In this document: in pieces, positions 59,476 to 64,000 of the stretch
How the letters are laid out: each line of letters opens with the position of its first letter
Numbering within the stretch: the first letter of the stretch is position 1
Source: Bacillota bacterium
GTDB taxonomy: Bacteria; Bacillota; UBA4882; UBA8346
Length of the DNA stretch: 64,000 nt
Direction: 5' to 3'
NCBI GenBank assembly: GCA_023410535.1
Contig: JAEYPR010000001.1
Location: 1 to 64,000 of the forward strand
Position numbers and translations under genes: made by a program
Notes under the pieces: generated by a model
The model's database searches: none
What the model saw: the letters and a program-made list of their open reading frames with translations, nothing else
What the model was told of the DNA's origin: nothing

Positions 59476-60444
59476 ATGAAGCCAGCAGTCGGAGCGGGTG
59501 ACGCCAACGCGCCAACCGGAATCTTTCATAAGCTTAAACGAGTTCTGACCCGGGATGATACGATCCCCGCCTATATCATGATTGCCCCGATGGTACTCGG
59601 TTTCCTGCTATTTACGATTTACCCCATTATTTACGTGGTACGGTGGTCATTCTTCGATTACGACGGTTTTTCGACCGCGTTGTTTATTGGGGGAGAGAAT
59701 TTTATCCGCCTATTCAGCCGGGACCTCAACTACTGGTGGTCGCTGTTGAACACGGTCATCATCACCGTGGGGAAAATGGCGCTGGAAATCCCGCTGGCTT
59801 TGCTGCTGGCGGTGTTGCTCAATTCCAATTCGAAAGTGAATACCTTCTTCCGGACCTTCTTCTTCATGCCGACCATCGTCAGTACCGCCATCGTCGGCCT
59901 GATCTTTTCGATCCTGTTCGGCTCCTACAACGGCATTATTAACACCCTGTTGGTAAAGTCGGGAATGATCGGCGCCAACATCGGTTGGTTCGGGAACAAA
60001 TGGCTGGCCATGACAGTGGTGGTCCTGGCTTCGGTTTGGAGTCACTTCGGTATCAATATGGTCTTCTTCCTGATGGGGTTGCAAAGCATTCCGAAAGAGT
60101 TGTATGAGTGCGCCGATATTGACGGCGCCAATCAAGTTCAGCAGTTTTTTAAGGTCACCCTGCCGATGTTGCTGCCGATTTTGCAGATCATCCTGATGCT
60201 GGCGATGGTGGAAGGACTGAAAATGTCCGATCTGGTGCTGGTTTTGACCAACGGGCAACCGGGCGGCCAAACCGAAGTGGTGATGACCTATATCTATAAA
60301 TACTTCTTCCCAACCGATGCGATGTCCGGCGGTCTGATCCAATATGGTTACGCTTCGTCGCTGGCGACAGTCACGGCGATCATTGTCGGCGTCATCACCG
60401 TGAGTTACCTGAAATTCTCCAAAAAGATGAGCAATATCTATTAA
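59476..60444 (+). CDS. CUT1 sugar transporter permease 1
   Basis: A 322-residue MalF/UgpA-type permease with six main membrane spans, family start AYIMIAPMVLGFLLFTIYPI and the EAA loop ELYECADIDGANQVQQFFKVTLP that contacts the ATPase. No ATPase gene is present here; CUT1 systems often share one MsmK-type ATPase encoded elsewhere. GGAG lies 9 bases before the ATG. Confidence 0.92.
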   Translation: MKPAVGAGDANAPTGIFHKLKRVLTRDDTIPAYIMIAPMVLGFLLFTIYPIIYVVRWSFFDYDGFSTALFIGGENFIRLFSRDLNYWWSLLNTVIITVGKMALEIPLALLLAVLLNSNSKVNTFFRTFFFMPTIVSTAIVGLIFSILFGSYNGIINTLLVKSGMIGANIGWFGNKWLAMTVVVLASVWSHFGINMVFFLMGLQSIPKELYECADIDGANQVQQFFKVTLPMLLPILQIILMLAMVEGLKMSDLVLVLTNGQPGGQTEVVMTYIYKYFFPTDAMSGGLIQYGYASSLATVTAIIVGVITVSYLKFSKKMSNIY

Positions 60445-60456
60445 GGAAGTGAAACC

Positions 60457-61308
60457 ATGGTTAAGACTGCGGCTCAAAATCTGATCAAACCGTTGATCTT
60501 CATCTTGTTATCCATAGTCTTTGTGATCAGCATCTTTCCGATCCTCTATATTATCCTGGCTTCATTCAAGACCAATGCGGAGATTCTGACCTCGGGGGCG
60601 AATATCTTTCCGGCGCGTTTTCTGACGGAAAACTACGCGAAAGCTTGGAACCTGGCCAATTTCAAGTTATATACCTGGAATAGTATTTACATGTCCTTTT
60701 TCATTGTACTCGGCTCGATTATCACGGCAACCACCTTGGCGTACGTCTTTGATCGCGGGGTTTTTGTCGGGAAAAAGTTTCTGTTCGGATTGCTGCTTTC
60801 AACGATGTTTATTTCGCTGGGGACCTCCAGCTTATTCCCGCAACTGCAGGTGGCAAAGTTGTTTGGCTTGCACACTTCGTTGTGGGGGGTAATCGTCGTC
60901 CGGGTGCTTGGGATCAACGTTTCCCTGGTCTTTGTGGCCAAAGGGTATTTGGCGACGATCCCCAAAGAGATTGACGAAGCGGCGAAGATCGACGGCTGCG
61001 GATTCATCGGGATCTATTGGCGGATCATTTTCCCGTTGCTGAAGCCGTTGATCGCCACCATCGGCCTGCTCTCATTCCGGGCGGCTTGGAACGACTATTT
61101 GCTACCGTTGGTCTTTACGCTGACCAATCCCAATAAATCGCCGCTGATCGTCGGAGTGATCAATCTAATGAACACCGGCGACTCCGCATCGTCATGGAAC
61201 CTGATGCTGGCGGCCACCACCATCGCCATCGTGCCGATGTTGACCGTTTACTTGATCTTGAATAAATACTTCATTACCGGCCTGATGAGCGGGGCGGTAA
61301 AGGGTTGA
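60457..61308 (+). CDS. CUT1 sugar transporter permease 2
   Basis: A 283-residue MalG/UgpE-type permease with six spans, EAA loop EIDEAAKIDGCGFIGIYWRIIFP and the final segment NKYFITGLMSGAVKG. It starts 12 bp after permease 1. Together with it and the binding protein it makes up the importer. Confidence 0.92.
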   Translation: MVKTAAQNLIKPLIFILLSIVFVISIFPILYIILASFKTNAEILTSGANIFPARFLTENYAKAWNLANFKLYTWNSIYMSFFIVLGSIITATTLAYVFDRGVFVGKKFLFGLLLSTMFISLGTSSLFPQLQVAKLFGLHTSLWGVIVVRVLGINVSLVFVAKGYLATIPKEIDEAAKIDGCGFIGIYWRIIFPLLKPLIATIGLLSFRAAWNDYLLPLVFTLTNPNKSPLIVGVINLMNTGDSASSWNLMLAATTIAIVPMLTVYLILNKYFITGLMSGAVKG

Positions 61309-61354
61309 TCTGCTCTCCTGACCCAATTAACCATGACGAAAGGAAGGACGACCA

Positions 61355-62335
61355 ATGTCCGCAAAACTTCAATCCAGTCCGGTCATTCGCCGGTGTCCCA
61401 ATAATCCGATTCTGTCTGCCCGGGAGCTCCCGTTTGCCTCGAACCTGGTCTTCAATGCCGGAGTCGCCAAATACCAAGGCAAATATGTCATGTTATTCCG
61501 GAACGATTACGGCTATTCGGGCGGGAACAACTTTCAAGGCACCAATCTCGGTCTGGCTTACAGTGACGACGGCATCAAGTGGAATGTCAACAGCAAGCCC
61601 TGTTTTGACTTGAAAAGCGCGGAGATCCTCCGGGCCTACGACCCACGTTTGACGGTTATTGAAGGAAAATGTTACGTTTGTTTCGCAGTGGATACCCGTC
61701 ACGGGTTGCGGGGCGGAATCGCCGTTACCGAAGACTTTGAAACGTTCGAAATTCTCAGCTTGTCCGTTCCCGACAACCGGAACATGGTCTTGTTCCCGGA
61801 ACGGATCAACGGTCACTACGTCCGGTTGGAACGGCCGTTCCCCGTCTATAGCCGGGGTGGCCGCGATCGTTTCGATACCTGGATTTCCGACTCGCCCGAC
61901 TTGAAATATTGGGGCAACTCCCAACTGGTCTTGGCGGTGGAGGATGTCCCGTTCGCTAATGATAAAACCGGGCCGGCCGCGCCGCCGATCAAGACCGAAA
62001 AAGGCTGGCTGACATTGTTCCACGCGGTCGACCTGGACCCGACCCGCGGCAAAAACGGTTGGGAGGATCGCTGGCTGAAACGCTATTCGGCTGGGATCAT
62101 GCTGTTGGATCTGAACAATCCGTCCAAAGTGATCGGAATGTCCAAAGAACCGTTGCTTGCTCCGGAAGCGCCTTATGAACGGGATGGCTTCCGTAACGAC
62201 GTGATCTTCCCGGGCGGGATGATTCTGGAGGAATCCGGCGAGGTTAAAATCTATTACGGCGCCGCCGATACGGTGGAGTGTTTGGCGACGGCCGATCTGA
62301 ACGACTTGCTCAAACTTTGCAACCAACCGAAATAG
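61355..62335 (+). CDS. GH130 family mannoside phosphorylase or hydrolase
   Basis: A 326-residue five-bladed beta-propeller enzyme. Family blocks: NPILSARELP, VFNAGVAKYQGKYVMLFRND, AYDPRLTVIEGKCYV, MVLFPERINGHYVRLERPF and the late IYYGAADTVECLAT. GH130 enzymes mostly cleave beta-mannosidic bonds with phosphate, releasing mannose-1-phosphate; the phosphohexomutase at 52845 could take that up. No signal peptide, so intracellular, matching import by the upstream transporter. Exact linkage not determined. Confidence 0.9.
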   Translation: MSAKLQSSPVIRRCPNNPILSARELPFASNLVFNAGVAKYQGKYVMLFRNDYGYSGGNNFQGTNLGLAYSDDGIKWNVNSKPCFDLKSAEILRAYDPRLTVIEGKCYVCFAVDTRHGLRGGIAVTEDFETFEILSLSVPDNRNMVLFPERINGHYVRLERPFPVYSRGGRDRFDTWISDSPDLKYWGNSQLVLAVEDVPFANDKTGPAAPPIKTEKGWLTLFHAVDLDPTRGKNGWEDRWLKRYSAGIMLLDLNNPSKVIGMSKEPLLAPEAPYERDGFRNDVIFPGGMILEESGEVKIYYGAADTVECLATADLNDLLKLCNQPK

Positions 62336-62344
62336 AGGTGGGCG

Positions 62345-63319
62345 ATGATGCCGCAGCCATACGATTGGCCGCTGGAACGGCTAAGAACGTATCAACCGGA
62401 GTTGACGAAACAAGCGGACTTCGCGGTTTTTTGGAACCGGACCTTGGCCGAACTGGCTCAGACTCCGCCCGAATACTGGATGGAGCTTTATGATTACCCG
62501 GTGCGGGGCGTCAAAGTCTATAACCTTCGCTACCGGAGCTATCGTGGCGCGACCATCGAAGCTTGGCTGGTGTTGCCGGACGGTCCGGGACCTCATCCGG
62601 GCTTGGTGCTGTTCCATGGCTATAATTGGGCTTTTGACGGCAAGATTCACGATACGGTCAACCTGGCCTTACATGGGTATGCCTGTCTCCAAGTGTTGGT
62701 CCGCGGCCAGCAGGGCCATAGTGAAGACAATGTTGGGTCGCCCGCCGGACATCCGGTGGGATGGCTGACCCAAGGAATTGCCGATCCCGCCGCATATTAC
62801 TACCGGGCCGTCTATATGGATGCGGTCCGGGCGCTGCAGGTCCTGGCAACCATCAAAGCGGTTGATCCCAACCGCATCGGGGTAATGGGCGGGAGTCAGG
62901 GCGGGGGATTGGCGCTGGCGGGAGCCGCGCTTTCGGATATTCCGCGGGTGGCGGTGGTGGACTTTCCGTTTTTGGCCAACTTCGAACGGGCGATTGATAT
63001 CGCACCCGGCGGCCCCTATTATGAGCTGAATGAATACTTCCGGCGTAACTCCGCTCCGGAGTATGAGACGGCGGCGCGGCGCACCCTCAGTTACTTTGAT
63101 CTGATCAACCATGCGCCGCAAGTCCGGTGTTTCACCTTGATGACGATGGGGTTGATCGACCAGACCACCCCGCCTTCAACGGTGAGCGCGGTCTACAATC
63201 ACTTGCGCTGCGCCAAGGATCTGATGGTCTGGCGCTATTTCGGGCATGAGGTCATTCCCGGTTCGATCGAGCGCAAACTCCGAACGTTGCTCCGGTTTTT
63301 ACAGGCGGAATCGGAGTGA
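62345..63319 (+). CDS. CE7 acetyl xylan esterase / cephalosporin C deacetylase
   Basis: A 324-residue alpha/beta hydrolase of carbohydrate esterase family 7. Nucleophile Ser in GVMGGSQGGGLA (near 184), upstream RGQQGHS block, Asp in the MGLIDQTTPP region and His in FGHEVIPG. CE7 enzymes remove acetyl groups from short imported oligosaccharides, in line with its intracellular location and its place behind GH130. Probably cotranscribed, 9 bp gap. Confidence 0.92.
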   Translation: MMPQPYDWPLERLRTYQPELTKQADFAVFWNRTLAELAQTPPEYWMELYDYPVRGVKVYNLRYRSYRGATIEAWLVLPDGPGPHPGLVLFHGYNWAFDGKIHDTVNLALHGYACLQVLVRGQQGHSEDNVGSPAGHPVGWLTQGIADPAAYYYRAVYMDAVRALQVLATIKAVDPNRIGVMGGSQGGGLALAGAALSDIPRVAVVDFPFLANFERAIDIAPGGPYYELNEYFRRNSAPEYETAARRTLSYFDLINHAPQVRCFTLMTMGLIDQTTPPSTVSAVYNHLRCAKDLMVWRYFGHEVIPGSIERKLRTLLRFLQAESE

Positions 63320-63370
63320 AACAATGATAAGCTGTATGCTTTGAATCTGAAAATAAAGGCGGAATGAGCA

Positions 63371-64000
63371 ATGACGAACAATTCCTCTTTCTACGATCTG
63401 ATCGTTGCCGGCGGCGGTCCGTCGGGAGTCGCCGCCGCAGTTTGCGCCGCCCGGAATGGCGCGCGGGTCTTACTCCTCGAACGGCATGGCTTTTTGGGCG
63501 GGATGGCCACGGCGGCTTCAGTTCCGACCTTCTGCCCGTATACCGACGGGAAAAATGTGGTAATCCGGGGGATCGGGCTTGAAGTCCTGCACAAGATGAA
63601 GCAGGCGCAAAACTTTGAAACGCCGTTCCGGGATAAGCCGGAAGCGCTCAAGCGGCGCTACGACTGGGTGCCGATCGACCCGGAGGTGTTAAAGGCGGTC
63701 TTGGACCAACTGGTCTGGGAAAGCGGCTGCCAGGTGTTGTTGCACTCGCTGATCACCGATGTGGTCGCCACGGCCGGTGTCGTCAAGGCCGTGGTCGTGC
63801 AGGATAAGTCCGGCCGCCGTGAGATCGGTTGCAACTATGTGATCGACTGCACCGGGGACGCCGATATTGTGATGGCGGCGGGCGGTCAATGCGAGTATGG
63901 CGATGAACGGGGCTTAGTTCAAGCAACCACGCTCTGTTTCCGGTTGGCCAATATCGACCTGGACCGTTTTATGAACTATGTTCAGGCGACCGGAGAAAAC
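63371..64000 (+). CDS. FAD-dependent oxidoreductase, truncated by window end
   Basis: The first 210 residues of an FAD_oxidored-type protein. The dinucleotide motif is VAGGGPSGVAAAVCAARNGA, followed by LLLERHGFLGGMATA and the second FAD contact IDCTGDADIVMAAGG. Members are found in polysaccharide-utilisation loci, often with a role in oxidising sugars or as succinate-dehydrogenase-like reductases; the function is not known. The frame runs off the right edge. Confidence 0.85.
   Translation, partial: MTNNSSFYDLIVAGGGPSGVAAAVCAARNGARVLLLERHGFLGGMATAASVPTFCPYTDGKNVVIRGIGLEVLHKMKQAQNFETPFRDKPEALKRRYDWVPIDPEVLKAVLDQLVWESGCQVLLHSLITDVVATAGVVKAVVVQDKSGRREIGCNYVIDCTGDADIVMAAGGQCEYGDERGLVQATTLCFRLANIDLDRFMNYVQATGEN

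Noticed and set aside
61493..62326. 277-codon minus-strand frame opposite GH130
   Set aside because: Mirror of a codon-biased gene; composition and lack of motifs mark it as spurious. The same holds for 59710-60477 opposite the permease.
1..64000. tRNA, rRNA, CRISPR array, transposase or prophage
   Set aside because: No T-loop (GGTTCRA) in an intergenic cloverleaf context, no rRNA signature, no regularly spaced unique spacers and no transposase or phage protein was seen; GGTTCGAA hits fall inside genes or the repeat array.

Overview
The window reads as chromosomal DNA of an anaerobic, sugar-using member of the Bacillota. Shine-Dalgarno sites are strong (GGAGG/AAGGAG), GTG and TTG starts are common, intrinsic terminators with T-runs close most operons, and the gene families (DegV, YesM/YesN, DUF2935, DUF1294, GapN, MocR) are typical of that phylum. 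Two of the three solute-binding proteins have ordinary cleavable signals instead of a lipobox, which hints at a periplasm and therefore at a diderm lineage (Limnochordia/Hydrogenispora-like); that placement is inference. No rRNA, tRNA, CRISPR array, transposase or phage gene was seen. About 60 protein genes are supported.

Layout. 1-570: non-coding; a 21-bp-phased array carrying eight perfect DnaA boxes, then an inverted pair of GGATT-rich repeats. 574-4284: PlsC-type acyltransferase, a secreted protein of unknown function, galE and a PHP phosphatase. 4422-4863: a frameshifted acetyltransferase. 4892-8688: an ABC-2 exporter operon (ATPase, two permeases, HlyD-like adaptor) behind a structured leader. 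8785-12557: potABCD polyamine uptake on the minus strand, divergent from a stand-alone NifB-like radical SAM gene (13022). 14250-16123: minus-strand pectinesterase and TIM-barrel sugar isomerase. 16569-19389: NagX-like membrane acyltransferase, MFS exporter, small membrane protein. 19506-21466: UlaG-like hydrolase, Hsp20, uridine kinase (minus). 21799-29671: DUF1294, DUF190-CBS, sfsA, MocR regulator, dapF, DUF2935, gapN. 29817-34512: nucleoside-type BMP ABC importer. 34618-37196: metallo-hydrolase, YfcE-type phosphodiesterase, second-site murG. 37284-40744: alkyltransferase-like protein, cytosolic Nal1-like serine protease, DegV, MIF-like tautomerase, DedA. 41113-45622: J-domain protein, leucine-rich-repeat protein and a three-gene GMC dehydrogenase unit. 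45819-47332: inositol phosphatase and rhomboid-like protein. 48397-52343: YbhJ-type hydratase, YhcH-family protein, SGNH hydrolase. 52399-52642: a second 21-bp array, open as heptad codons and ending in a terminator. 52845-54200: phosphohexomutase. 54319-64000: YesM/YesN two-component system, sugar ABC importer, GH130 phosphorylase, CE7 esterase and a truncated FAD oxidoreductase.

How it works together. The right end looks like one polysaccharide-utilisation locus: sensing by YesM/YesN, uptake by a CUT1 transporter, phosphorolysis of a mannosyl linkage by GH130 and deacetylation by the CE7 esterase. The pectinesterase without export signal, YhcH-family protein and SGNH esterase fit the same pattern of importing partly degraded plant glycans and finishing them in the cytoplasm. 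The least explained parts are non-coding: the two 21-bp arrays, a 19-bp sequence repeated in two intergenic regions, and several leader-like regions with terminators that have no gene in front of them.
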